Shown here in pieces: positions 56,017 through 64,000 of a DNA stretch of 64,000 bases. Both the position numbers and the translations under genes were made by a program. This stretch comes from an uncultured Oscillospiraceae bacterium (GTDB lineage: Bacteria; Bacillota; Clostridia; Oscillospirales; Oscillospiraceae). Where the stretch lies: the NCBI GenBank assembly GCA_934512135.1, contig CAKSWT010000008.1, positions 1 through 64,000 of the forward strand, read 5' to 3'. How positions within the stretch are numbered: position 1 is the first letter of the stretch; each line of letters begins with the position of its first letter. Below the pieces are notes generated by a model. That model did no database searches. It saw only the letters and a program-made list of their open reading frames with translations, and was not told where the DNA came from.

Positions 56017-57318
56017 ATGTCTGCACGGGATACCGCCCTGGGGGCGCTGATTGCCTGCCGGACCTCCGGGGCCTGGGCTGATGCAGTGCTGAAGGATCGG
56101 ATAGATTCCCACCGGCTTTCGCCCCGAGACGCGGCGCTGTGTACCACGATTTTATACGGCGTGCTGCAAAATCAGGCGCTGCTGGACTACTATTTGGACA
56201 GCTTCCTCTCCGGGAAAAAGCGGCTGCAGCCGGTGCTACGGGATATTCTCCGAGTGGCAGCCTATCAAATGATCTTTCTGGACCGGGTGCCGGATTCCGC
56301 CGCAGTGAATGAAGCGGTGGAGCAGGCGAAAAAGCGATTTGGTCCTCGTGAGGCGGGACTCTGCAACGGCGTGCTGCGGAGCCTGGCCCGGGGAAAGGAC
56401 GGCCTTACCCCACCGGCGGACTACGCCATCCGCTACAGTCACCCGGCCCCGCTGGTGGACCTGATGAAGGCGTCCGTGGGCAAGCGTCTGGGAGAGATCC
56501 TTGCGGCGGACAACAGCCGTCCTGAGGTCTCCGCCCAATGGAATCCCCTGAAATGCTCCCGGGAAGAACTGCTGGCAGCCTGGGAACAGGAGGGCGTCCG
56601 TGCCGAGGCTCATCCTTGGCTTCCCGGCTGCTTCCTGCTCCAGGGAACCGGTAATGTCTTGGAATTGAAGACATTTCAGCGGGGATGGTTCCAGATCCAG
56701 GATGCGGCGGCCCGACTGTCGGTCCAGGTGTTGGGACTGAGGCCCGGAGAGCGGGTGCTGGATCTGTGCGCCGCCCCAGGCGGAAAATCCATGGCTGCGG
56801 CGCAGGCGATGGACAATCAGGGGGAGATTATTTCCTGCGATGTCCACGGAGGCAAGCTGCCGGAGATTGCCGGAGCGGCAGCCCGGCTGGGAATTTCCAT
56901 TGTGACCCCGATGGAGAACGACGGCAGTGTGTTCCGTCCGGCGTGGGCAGAGGACTTTGACACGGTGATTGCCGATGTGCCCTGCTCGGGGCTGGGGGTA
57001 ATTCGGAAAAAGCCGGACATTCGTTACAAGGCGCTGGAGCCTATGGCGGAGCTGCCAAAGCTGCAGCGGAGGATTCTGGAGCAGGCGGGAGGCTATGTCC
57101 GCCCCGGAGGACAGCTGCTTTACAGCACCTGTACCATTTTGAAACGGGAAAATCAGGAGGTGGTCCAGGACTTTTTGGACCATCATCAGGAGTTCCGGCC
57201 GGAGACGCTGGAGCTGCCCCAGGGCCTGACCCAGGACCAGGAGGGAATGCTGACCCTTTACCAGGGGATTCACCAGTGTGACGGCTTTTTCCTCTGCCGC
57301 ATGAGGAGACTTCCATGA
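56017..57318 (+). CDS. rsmB: 16S rRNA (cytosine(967)-C5)-methyltransferase RsmB
   Basis: A 433-aa enzyme with an N-terminal NusB-like RNA-binding domain (residues 5-135) and a C-terminal Rossmann methyltransferase domain: SAM motif LDLCAAPGGKSMAAAQAM near residue 252, second motif ADVPCSGLGVIRKKPD near 330 with the catalytic Cys pair, and LYSTCTILKRENQEVV near 370. GAAAGGAACG precedes ATG 56017. It overlaps rlmN by 4 bp. Confidence 0.95.
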   Translation: MSARDTALGALIACRTSGAWADAVLKDRIDSHRLSPRDAALCTTILYGVLQNQALLDYYLDSFLSGKKRLQPVLRDILRVAAYQMIFLDRVPDSAAVNEAVEQAKKRFGPREAGLCNGVLRSLARGKDGLTPPADYAIRYSHPAPLVDLMKASVGKRLGEILAADNSRPEVSAQWNPLKCSREELLAAWEQEGVRAEAHPWLPGCFLLQGTGNVLELKTFQRGWFQIQDAAARLSVQVLGLRPGERVLDLCAAPGGKSMAAAQAMDNQGEIISCDVHGGKLPEIAGAAARLGISIVTPMENDGSVFRPAWAEDFDTVIADVPCSGLGVIRKKPDIRYKALEPMAELPKLQRRILEQAGGYVRPGGQLLYSTCTILKRENQEVVQDFLDHHQEFRPETLELPQGLTQDQEGMLTLYQGIHQCDGFFLCRMRRLP

Positions 57319-58349
57319 AACAGGACATCAAATCCATGAATCTTGCCCAGCTGGAGACGTTTTTTGCAGAGCTGGGGCAACCGAAATTCCGGGCGGGACA
57401 GGTGTTTTCCTGGCTCCACCGGGGCGTAACCTCCTTTGAGAAGATGACCAATCTGGCAAAGCCTTTGCGGGGAGAGCTGGCAGATAGATTTTATATTTCC
57501 GTGCCGCAAGTGGTGAAAAAACAGGTGAGTCAGCGGGACGGGACCATCAAATACCTTTGGCAGCTGGGAGACGGGAACTGCGTGGAGACAGTGCTTATGC
57601 AGTATAAGTACGGCAACACCGTCTGTGTGTCCTCTGAGGTGGGCTGCGCCATGGGCTGTGCCTTCTGTGCCTCCACTTTGGGCGGATTGGTGCGCCGGCT
57701 GACAGCGGGAGAAATACTGGATCAGGTGCTTTTCACCCAACTCGACAGCGGGAAGCCGGTGTCCCATATTGTGCTGATGGGGATCGGGGAGCCACTGGAT
57801 AACTTCGATTCCGTAATGCGGTTTCTGGAGCTGGTGAATCATCCCAAGGGAATGAACATCAGCATGCGCCATATTTCACTTTCTACCTGTGGACTCACAG
57901 AAAGAATTGACAAACTAGCCCATCTTCATTTACAATTAACCTTGTCAGTATCCCTTCATGCGCCGGATGACGAGACAAGAAACAAGATCATGCCGGTAAA
58001 CCGCAGCTGCGGAGTGGATCGGCTGCTGGAGACCTGCCGAGGCTATTATGCCGAGACCGGCCGCCGAATCTCCTTTGAGTATGCCATGATTGACGGGGTC
58101 AACGACACCCAGCGTCAGGCACAGCTGCTGGGGAAAAAGCTCCGGGGAATGGGCGCCCATGTGAACCTGATTCCTCTGAACAATGTGGAGGAGAGCCCGT
58201 TGAAGCCCTCCACCAAGGAAAATATCCGCCGCTTCCAGCAAACCCTGGAGCAGTCGGGGATCACCGTCACAGTGCGAAGAAGTCTGGGCGGAGATATTGA
58301 CGCCTCCTGCGGACAGCTTCGAAGGAAGCAGATGCGCGGAGGACAGTGA
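57315..58349 (+). CDS. rlmN: 23S rRNA (adenine(2503)-C2)-methyltransferase RlmN
   Basis: A 344-aa radical SAM enzyme. The 4Fe-4S motif is CAMGCAFCAS near residue 112, GEPLDNFDSVMRFL near 158, and the second Cys that forms a transient methyl adduct lies in VRRSLGGDIDASCGQL near 332. Length is typical. It overlaps rsmB. Codon use and context are like its neighbours. Confidence 0.95.
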   Translation: MKQDIKSMNLAQLETFFAELGQPKFRAGQVFSWLHRGVTSFEKMTNLAKPLRGELADRFYISVPQVVKKQVSQRDGTIKYLWQLGDGNCVETVLMQYKYGNTVCVSSEVGCAMGCAFCASTLGGLVRRLTAGEILDQVLFTQLDSGKPVSHIVLMGIGEPLDNFDSVMRFLELVNHPKGMNISMRHISLSTCGLTERIDKLAHLHLQLTLSVSLHAPDDETRNKIMPVNRSCGVDRLLETCRGYYAETGRRISFEYAMIDGVNDTQRQAQLLGKKLRGMGAHVNLIPLNNVEESPLKPSTKENIRRFQQTLEQSGITVTVRRSLGGDIDASCGQLRRKQMRGGQ

Positions 58350-58367
58350 CCGCGAGAAGGTGGTTTT

Positions 58368-59099
58368 ATGAAAATTTGGGGTGCAACCGATCAGGGAATG
58401 GTCCGCAAGCAGAATCAGGACTATTACCGCCATCAGCGTCTCAACGACACCCAAACCCTGGCCGTGGTATGTGACGGCATGGGTGGCAGCAAGTCCGGCG
58501 ACGTGGCAAGCCGCCTGGCCTCCGAGGTGTTTTTGCAGGACGTGGAGCAGTCTGTTTTTCCGAATATGGAGCAGGCGGACATTGTGGAAATGCTGGTGGC
58601 CGCAGTGAAAAACGCCAATCGGGCTGTGTATGAGCAGTCCAAGGTCAGTGCGGATTTCGACGGAATGGGCACCACCTTGGTGTCGATTTTCCTACAGGAC
58701 CGGGATGCCTATATCCTCAATGTCGGCGACAGCCGGTGCTACTATGTGGCGGGGGATGACATCTCCCAGATCACTGAGGACCACTCGGTGGTGGGCCTTA
58801 TGGTGGCCCGGGGCCAGATTACCGAGGAGCAAGCCAGGAATCATCCCAACAAAAACCTGATTACCCGGGCCGTTGGGACGGAGCCGGATGTGGAGTGCGA
58901 CTGCTTTTACCTCCAACTGGACCGAGGCGAAAGCCTGCTGCTGTGCTCCGACGGCCTTTCCAATATGGTCACGAAGCCTGAGATCCTCTATGAGGTGACC
59001 CACGGGGACTGTGAAGAAGAAATCTGCGGGCGACTCATTGAGATTGCCAAAAAACGCGGCGCACCGGACAATGTGACGGTGGTGCTGCTGCAATACTAA
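58368..59099 (+). CDS. prpC: PP2C-type serine/threonine phosphatase PrpC/Stp
   Basis: A 243-aa metal-dependent phosphatase that reverses PknB phosphorylation. Conserved: TDQGMVRKQNQDYY near residue 7, VVCDGMGGSKSGDVAS near 33, GTTLVSIFL near 103, and DHSVVGLMVARGQITEEQA near 142. Cytoplasmic, no membrane segment. Sits immediately before pknB, the conserved pair. Confidence 0.96.
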   Translation: MKIWGATDQGMVRKQNQDYYRHQRLNDTQTLAVVCDGMGGSKSGDVASRLASEVFLQDVEQSVFPNMEQADIVEMLVAAVKNANRAVYEQSKVSADFDGMGTTLVSIFLQDRDAYILNVGDSRCYYVAGDDISQITEDHSVVGLMVARGQITEEQARNHPNKNLITRAVGTEPDVECDCFYLQLDRGESLLLCSDGLSNMVTKPEILYEVTHGDCEEEICGRLIEIAKKRGAPDNVTVVLLQY

Positions 59100-59128
59100 G
59101 ATAACATCATTGCTAGGGAGCGATGTCT

Positions 59129-61165
59129 ATGGATAAATATATCGGACGGCTGCTGGATGGCCGTTATGAGATACTCGAGGAGATCGGCCGGGGCGGCATG
59201 GCCGTGGTCTATCGGGCCAGATGTCACCGGCTCAACCGCTTTGTGGCGGTGAAAATCCTCAAGGAGGAGCTCAGCCGGGACGAGGACTTCCGCCGCCGGT
59301 TCCATGCGGAGAGCCAGGCGGTGGCCATGCTGTCCCATCCCAATATTGTGGCGGTGTACGACGTGAACCATTCCGGGGATGCGGACTATATCGTGATGGA
59401 GCTCATTGACGGCCTGACTCTCAAACAGTATATGCAGCAGCGGGGCGCCCTCAACTGGCGGGAGGCGCTGCATTTTGCCACCCAAATCGCCAAGGCGCTG
59501 GAGCACGCCCATTCTCGGGGAATCGTCCACCGGGACATCAAGCCCCACAATATTATGATTCTCAAGGACGGCAGCGTCAAGGTGGCCGATTTTGGCATTG
59601 CCCGGCTCAATTCCTCCCAGAATACCCTGACCCGGGAGGCGCTGGGCTCCGTCCACTATATTTCCCCGGAGCAGGCGAAGGGCGCGCAGGTGGATGCCCG
59701 ATCCGACCTGTACTCTCTGGGCGTCGTGATGTATGAAATGCTCACGGGACGGCCGCCCTACGACGGGGAGTCGCCGGTGGCCATTGCCATTCAGCATATC
59801 AACTCCACCCCTACGCCGCCTCGGCAGCTGAACCCCAGCATTCCCCTGGGACTCCAGCAGATTACCCTTCACGCCATGTGCTCGGACCTGTCGGCCCGGT
59901 ATGCCTCCGCCACGGCAATGATCGAGGACCTGGAGGCGCTGCGGAAGAACCCCCAGGTGGTGTTCCGCTTCAATGCCGGCCCCGGCGGGACCACCGCCTA
60001 TGTGGATACGCGGCAGATTGCCGCGGCCCAGGCTGCGCAGCAGACCCAGCGAAATCCGGGAACAGCGGGGACCGCGGCAGGCGCCGGTGTGGCCCAAAAC
60101 CGCCCGCAGAATCCCCCTCAGCGCCGTGCCCCGGTGGATCCCCATCAGGCGGCCCGACAGAAGGCGCGGACCATGGCGGAGAAATCCGTTCAGAACGCCG
60201 GTTCTCGAAACCGGAATTACAACCCCGAGGACTATTACGAGGAGAGTGAGGACGAGGAGGAGCGCCGCTCCAGCAAGACGCCCATTATCATTGTCTCGGT
60301 GCTGTTGGTGGCTGTGATTATTCTGGCCGTGGTGCTGCTGCGGTCCACCTTCGGTGGCAGCGGCAGTGGGACGGTAGAGGTGCCGTCCTTCTTGGGCAAG
60401 AATATTCAGGACGTGCTTGCCAGCGATGCCTACCCGGATTTTAATCTGGTAGAGGGAGAGCATGTCTACAACGAGAAGTATGACGAGGGCCAGGTTTGCG
60501 ATCAGAGCATTAAAGGGGGAAAAAAGGTAGTTGCCGGTACGACCATCCGTCTGACGGTCTCCAAGGGCCCCCAGACCTCCACTATGCCAAATCTCATCGG
60601 GAAAACCCAGCAGGAAGCGGTTTCGCTGCTGGATCAGCTGGAGCTGAACCTCAGTGTCAGCTATGAGTTCCAGGAGTCTGACGATGTGGAAGAGGGGAAG
60701 GTCATCTCCACGGAGCCGGTGGCAGGAACCACCCTCAGCTACGGCGGCAGCGTAAAAGTGATTGTGTCCCAGGGAGAGGGAACCACCACGGTGACAGTCC
60801 CCAGCGTAATTGGCCTAGAGGAGCAGGATGCCATTGACGCCCTGGAACGTGAAAACCTGAAGGTGAAGGTCACCCGGGTGGAAAATGAAGCAGACGAGGG
60901 CACCGTGTTCTACCAGAGTATTTCCGGCAATACCGAAGTGCCGGAGGGAACGACGGTGAGCATCAAGGTTTCCCTGGGGCGGGCAGAGCCGTCTCCCAGT
61001 CCGTCCCCATCGGAGACGCCTACACCCACACCTACCGCTACCCCAGAGCCCTCCTATGAGCCGGAACCCACAGAAACACCTACTCCCTCGGAGGAGCCGA
61101 CACCCACCCCCTCGGAGGCCCCTCCGGTGGTCAGCGGCTCCGGCAATATCACCCCCGATGAGTGA
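59129..61165 (+). CDS. pknB: membrane Ser/Thr kinase PknB/PrkC with three PASTA repeats
   Basis: A 678-aa Hanks-type kinase: Gly loop IGRGGMAVVY near residue 20, catalytic Lys in VAVKILKE near 38, VHRDIKPHNIM near 132, VADFGIAR near 153, APE-equivalent in SPEQAKG near 178. A Pro/Gln-rich linker, one membrane helix (IIIVSVLLVAVIILAVVLL near 388) and three PASTA domains (about 408-475, 476-545, 548-615) outside the cell follow. The C-terminus ends in a Pro/Thr/Ser/Glu-rich repeat tail. ATG 59129 chosen, AGGGAG 8 nt before. Senses muropeptide or lipid II in relatives. Confidence 0.95.
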   Translation: MDKYIGRLLDGRYEILEEIGRGGMAVVYRARCHRLNRFVAVKILKEELSRDEDFRRRFHAESQAVAMLSHPNIVAVYDVNHSGDADYIVMELIDGLTLKQYMQQRGALNWREALHFATQIAKALEHAHSRGIVHRDIKPHNIMILKDGSVKVADFGIARLNSSQNTLTREALGSVHYISPEQAKGAQVDARSDLYSLGVVMYEMLTGRPPYDGESPVAIAIQHINSTPTPPRQLNPSIPLGLQQITLHAMCSDLSARYASATAMIEDLEALRKNPQVVFRFNAGPGGTTAYVDTRQIAAAQAAQQTQRNPGTAGTAAGAGVAQNRPQNPPQRRAPVDPHQAARQKARTMAEKSVQNAGSRNRNYNPEDYYEESEDEEERRSSKTPIIIVSVLLVAVIILAVVLLRSTFGGSGSGTVEVPSFLGKNIQDVLASDAYPDFNLVEGEHVYNEKYDEGQVCDQSIKGGKKVVAGTTIRLTVSKGPQTSTMPNLIGKTQQEAVSLLDQLELNLSVSYEFQESDDVEEGKVISTEPVAGTTLSYGGSVKVIVSQGEGTTTVTVPSVIGLEEQDAIDALERENLKVKVTRVENEADEGTVFYQSISGNTEVPEGTTVSIKVSLGRAEPSPSPSPSETPTPTPTATPEPSYEPEPTETPTPSEEPTPTPSEAPPVVSGSGNITPDE

Positions 61166-62066
61166 GCCGGTCAGTATACAGGAGCGCCAGGGTACCATTA
61201 TCCGTGCCCTCAGCGGCTTCTATGATGTAGATACCGGGGAAGCGGTGGTCCGGTGCCGTGCCCGGGGAAAATTCCGGAAGGAACGCATCACCCCTTTGGT
61301 GGGCGATTGGGTTCGGTTTCGGATGAGCGGAAACGATGGCTATGTAGAGGAGATTCTCCCCAGGAAAAACCGTTTTGTCCGACCGGCGGTGGCCAATGTG
61401 GATGCGCTGGTGATGCTTGCGGCGCAGGTGAACCCGGTGACTGAGCCCTTCCTGATTGACCGGGTGGCGGCCATTGCTGCCGAGCAGCGGGTAGCGCTGA
61501 TTTTGGCACTGAACAAGTGCGATCTGGACCCGGCGGATACCCTATATGCCATCTACCAGAATACGGGCATGACCGTCCTGCGTATCAGCGCAAAAACCGG
61601 TCAGGGAGTGGAGGAGCTGCGGCGGATTCTTCAGGGGAAGGTTGCGGCATTCACCGGGAATTCCGGCGTGGGAAAGTCCAGCCTGCTCAATCAGCTGTTT
61701 CCGGAGGCACAGCTTCCTGTGGGAGATGTCAGCGAGAAGCTGGGCCGCGGTCGGCACACCACTCGGCATGTGGAACTGTTTTCCCTGCCGGACGGCACCA
61801 AAATCATGGATACCCCGGGGTTTTCCGCCTTTGATACGGATCAGATGGATCTGGGGGCACCGGAGCAGCTGGCGCTGGCCTTCCCGGAGTTTGCGCCCTA
61901 TTTGGGCCGGTGCCGGTTTGACGACTGTGCCCATGTCAAGGAAAAGGGCTGCGCCGTACTGGAGGCACTGGCGGAGGGAAAAATCCACCCCAGTCGCCAT
62001 GCCAGCTATGTGCGGCTCTACGAAAAGGCAAAGGAGCTGAAAGCGTGGGAGCGAAAAAAGGACTGA
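61158..62066 (+). CDS. rsgA: ribosome small subunit-dependent GTPase A
   Basis: A 302-aa circularly permuted GTPase that aids 30S subunit maturation. OB-fold N-terminus (GTIIRALSGFYDVD), G4 LNKCDLDP near residue 120, G1 FTGNSGVGKSSLLNQL near 170, G3 MDTPGFSAF near 220, and the C-terminal zinc knuckle CRFDDCAHVKEKGCAV near 260. ATG 61158 overlaps the pknB stop codon. Confidence 0.96.
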   Translation: MSEPVSIQERQGTIIRALSGFYDVDTGEAVVRCRARGKFRKERITPLVGDWVRFRMSGNDGYVEEILPRKNRFVRPAVANVDALVMLAAQVNPVTEPFLIDRVAAIAAEQRVALILALNKCDLDPADTLYAIYQNTGMTVLRISAKTGQGVEELRRILQGKVAAFTGNSGVGKSSLLNQLFPEAQLPVGDVSEKLGRGRHTTRHVELFSLPDGTKIMDTPGFSAFDTDQMDLGAPEQLALAFPEFAPYLGRCRFDDCAHVKEKGCAVLEALAEGKIHPSRHASYVRLYEKAKELKAWERKKD

Positions 62067-62671
62067 TTTTCGGCTCCAGTCCCTGTGGGAGCTGGGAGTT
62101 CCTGAGACCCTATCTCCGCTGGCCGGATGTGGTGCTGGCGGCAGACGGGGGACAGCTGGCGGCCCAGGCCGCAGGCTTTACCCCCTCGGTTTATATCGGG
62201 GACGGGGACTCCGGCGGAGTGCCGCTGCCAGGTCAGACCCAGGTGCTGCTGCCGCCGGAAAAAGACGTCACCGATCTGGAGGCGGCCTATGACTGGGCCA
62301 GAGATCAGGGCGTGAAGGAACTGATCCTTACCGGCTGCACCGGAGGCCGGCTGGACCATCATATGTCGGCCATGGGGCTGCTGGAGACTGCCGCCCGGGA
62401 AGGGGTCCAGGCCGTGATTCTGGATGAACGGAACCGGGTGCGGTTTCTGCTGCCGGGGACCTATACCCTGTCCCGAGGTGCCTATCACTATTTTTCGCTG
62501 ATCCCCGTGGATCCGCTGCTAGAGGGTGTCAGCATCGCCGGAGCAAAATATCCCCTTTTCTGCCGGGACGTCCGGCGGGGGGACAGCTTGACCATCAGCA
62601 ACGAGGTTTCCGCCGAGCAGGCGGAGGTATCCTTTACCGGCGGCTGCTGCTATCTGGTGGAAGCCAACTGA
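62045..62671 (+). CDS. thiamine diphosphokinase
   Basis: A 208-aa enzyme (thiN/thi80 family) that transfers pyrophosphate to thiamine. LAADGGQLAAQAAGFTPSVYIGDGDSGG near residue 31 (the acidic GD.DS motif), ILTGCTGGRLDHHMSAMGLL near 90, and a C-terminal beta domain. GTG 62045 with AAGGAG 6 nt before; it overlaps rsgA by 22 bp. An rpe gene, common at this place, is absent. Confidence 0.88.
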   Translation: MGAKKGLIFGSSPCGSWEFLRPYLRWPDVVLAADGGQLAAQAAGFTPSVYIGDGDSGGVPLPGQTQVLLPPEKDVTDLEAAYDWARDQGVKELILTGCTGGRLDHHMSAMGLLETAAREGVQAVILDERNRVRFLLPGTYTLSRGAYHYFSLIPVDPLLEGVSIAGAKYPLFCRDVRRGDSLTISNEVSAEQAEVSFTGGCCYLVEAN

Positions 62672-62686
62672 AGAAGATTTTTTACG

Positions 62687-62718
62687 CCCCCTGCATAGAA
62701 TATGCAGGGGGAATTTTT
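62687..62718 (+). terminator. intrinsic terminator of the rsgA-thiN operon, containing the next gene's RBS
   Basis: A perfect 11-bp stem (CCCCCTGCATA / TATGCAGGGGG, loop GAA) followed by AATTTTT. The 3' arm's AGGGGG is at the right distance from the ATG of the next small gene, so folding would hide its ribosome binding site. Confidence 0.85.
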
Positions 62719-62862
62719 ATGGTCAGAAGGAAAGATTGCGCCGGAATGGCCTTGGTGGCGCTGGGGACGGGGATGATTTTGTCCGTGCTGCTTCGAGGTG
62801 GACTTTGCCCGGTGATCCTGGGGGTGGGGTGCATTCTTGCCGGGGCGGTGTGTATGAAATAG
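62719..62862 (+). CDS. small membrane peptide, 47 aa
   Basis: A 47-aa peptide, MVRRKDCAGMALVALGTGMI and then a second hydrophobic run to the end, ILAGAVCMK. Two possible short membrane helices joined at RGGL. The only candidate binding site is the AGGGGG in the terminator stem. It precedes a DUF3794 spore gene. Real expression is uncertain, although the length, position and hydrophobic pattern are coherent. Confidence 0.5.
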   Translation: MVRRKDCAGMALVALGTGMILSVLLRGGLCPVILGVGCILAGAVCMK

Positions 62863-62888
62863 CTGGTCTAGCTTGGGCCTGAGGCGAA

Positions 62889-62894
62889 TATAAT
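62889..62894 (+). promoter_or_regulatory. TATAAT upstream of the DUF3794 gene
   Basis: GAATATAAT lies 38 bp before the start, with no good -35 at 17-18 bp. The poor -35 would fit a sporulation sigma factor, but the sequence does not prove it. Confidence 0.35.
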
Positions 62895-62932
62895 TTCTTA
62901 GAGATCGGAGCCAACAGCTCCGGAGATAAGGA

Positions 62933-64000
62933 GTGAGTTCGCTGAAACTGGAATTTTTGACAGAAGCAATGGAGTATCTCCGGCCGGTGCTGCGGGAGAC
63001 GAAGACGGCAGAGGAGACGGCAGAGGCCATTATCCCGGACAGCTGCCCGGATATTACAGAGATTCTCTATACCGGAGGTACCTGCTTTTTACGGGGACGG
63101 GAGCTGAGCGAGGGCGGTGCCACAGTGTCTGTAGGGGTCAGTGCCATGGTGCTGACAAAGCCTCAGGGGCGGGACAGACCGGAGGTGGTAGAGGTGTATC
63201 TGCCCATGACCCTGCACCTGGAGCACTCGGCTCTACGGCCCGGGCTGATAAGCTGCGCCCAAGCGGAGCTGCGCCGGGTGGACAGCCATATGGTAAATCC
63301 CAGAAAGGTTCTTGTGCGGGCCACGGTGGCGGTGACGCTTCAGGTTTATGAGGACTGCCGGGAGGAGCATCCCACGGCCTCCGCCCTGCCGGGGATTCAG
63401 CTTCTGGAGTGCCGGGAGCCGGTGAAGCTCCTGACCACCATGGGAGAGAAAAATTACACGGTGGAGGATTCTGTGGGGCTGACCCCGGAGGGGACCGGTA
63501 CAGTGCTGGCGGATTATCAGGTGGACATCCGTCATACAGATGCCCGGCTCACCGGGACCCGGGCGGTGCTCAAGGGAAATATCTACATCACGGTGCTGTA
63601 TCTCACGGACCAGGGGACACTGAAAAGCGGTCAGGCGCAGCTTCCCTTCTCTCAGTATATTGATCTGGGAGACTGCCAGGAGACCGACGAACTTCAGCTG
63701 ACCAGCTGCCTCACCGGGGCGGATGTGGAGCTGAATTCTGAGGGCGGGCTGAATGTGACGCTGCAGATGCTGTCCCGGGCGGAGGTCTGGGCAAAGCGGG
63801 AGGTGCGGTATTTGGCAGACCTCTACGCCGTCGGCGGAGAGGCTCAGCTGGAGCGGCAGAACGGTACCTACGAATCCCTGCTGGATCGGCAGTATTTTCC
63901 GGTGGTGGGCCGGGCTGCGTTGCCTGGGGCAGACGGGGAGACCCCGGCTCTGCGCTGCTGCCCGGGAGAATTGAGCCATGTACGGACCGGAGAAACTACG
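62933..64000 (+). CDS. DUF3794 (SPOCS) domain protein, runs off the window
   Basis: At least 356 codons with no stop to the window end. It starts SSLKLEFLTEAMEYLRPVLRETKTAEETAEAIIPDSCPDITEIL (in fragments), the opening of DUF3794 proteins that carry SPOCS domains and often a C-terminal LysM, found in spore envelope proteins of Clostridia. A second repeat begins near residue 175 (LTTMGEKNYTVEDS). The start is GTG 62933, with AAGGAG only directly before it, so a CTG 9 bp later is possible. No signal peptide. Confidence 0.8.
   Translation, partial: MSSLKLEFLTEAMEYLRPVLRETKTAEETAEAIIPDSCPDITEILYTGGTCFLRGRELSEGGATVSVGVSAMVLTKPQGRDRPEVVEVYLPMTLHLEHSALRPGLISCAQAELRRVDSHMVNPRKVLVRATVAVTLQVYEDCREEHPTASALPGIQLLECREPVKLLTTMGEKNYTVEDSVGLTPEGTGTVLADYQVDIRHTDARLTGTRAVLKGNIYITVLYLTDQGTLKSGQAQLPFSQYIDLGDCQETDELQLTSCLTGADVELNSEGGLNVTLQMLSRAEVWAKREVRYLADLYAVGGEAQLERQNGTYESLLDRQYFPVVGRAALPGADGETPALRCCPGELSHVRTGETT

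Noticed and set aside
1..64000. CRISPR arrays, rRNA, tmRNA, SRP or RNase P RNA genes
   Set aside because: I saw no regularly spaced repeats and no conserved RNA signature other than the one tRNA.

Overview
The window reads as chromosome of a GC-rich, spore-forming, anaerobic Clostridia, most like the gut Oscillospirales (Oscillospiraceae/Ruminococcaceae type). This rests on an interrupted sigK, a SleB-type hydrolase, a DUF3794 spore protein, the SCIFF peptide with its radical-SAM maturase, RemA, a PrpC/PknB pair with PASTA repeats, and typical clostridial gene orders (nusB-xseAB-ispA-dxs-tlyA-nadK-argR-recN; queA-tgt-yajC; yicC-remA-gmk-rpoZ-priA-def-fmt-rsmB-rlmN-prpC-pknB-rsgA-thiN). The genus is an inference; no rRNA is present.

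Layout. 0.4-11.5 kb (minus strand): a MATE exporter with an unusual hairpin leader, a complete branched-chain amino-acid ABC transporter (livJHMGF), a 2-hydroxyacyl-CoA dehydratase/activase-related protein, an AEC transporter and a cytoplasmic BMP-like protein with a ParB-like N-terminus. 11.7-21.2 kb (plus): a housekeeping operon from nusB to recN covering isoprenoid precursors, DNA repair, NAD kinase and ArgR, then tRNA-Ser(GGA). 21.5-27.6 kb: NSS symporter, macro-domain protein, D-2-hydroxyacid dehydrogenase, a DnaQ-like exonuclease, and a molybdenum/tungsten bis-MGD oxidoreductase with a ferredoxin subunit.

27.7-31.5 kb is the most striking part. The sporulation sigma factor gene sigK is split at codon 209-211 by a 3,084-bp element. 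The 5' part (208 codons plus the core) lies at 31452-30822 and the last 22 codons lie at 27744-27676. Both ends share a 7-bp core (GTATCCC on the minus strand). The element holds a serine recombinase and one oppositely oriented membrane sulfatase-like gene. Joining the two parts at the core restores an in-frame 230-aa SigK. This is a miniature skin-like element at a site near the C-terminus, different from the mid-gene site known in Bacillus subtilis. The recombinase reading frame also ends in the sigK 3' segment.

31.5-43.2 kb: truA, an ArsC-like protein without its cysteines, a Cdd1-like HhH protein, a crotonase-fold enzyme, a flavoprotein, nrdR, an RluA-type pseudouridine synthase, an AT-rich regulatory gap and a SleB-like hydrolase, an orphan response regulator next to a Na/Pi cotransporter, dapA and asd, and a small ribbon-helix-helix-like protein with an apparent auto-operator. 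43.3-48.1 kb: queA, tgt, yajC, a TIGR04086 membrane protein, scfA (49 aa) and scfB. 48.4-62.7 kb: a SpoIIM-like membrane protein, xerD and the long translation/cell-cycle/Ser-Thr kinase cluster ending in thiN. The right edge has a 47-aa membrane peptide and a truncated DUF3794 protein that runs off the window.
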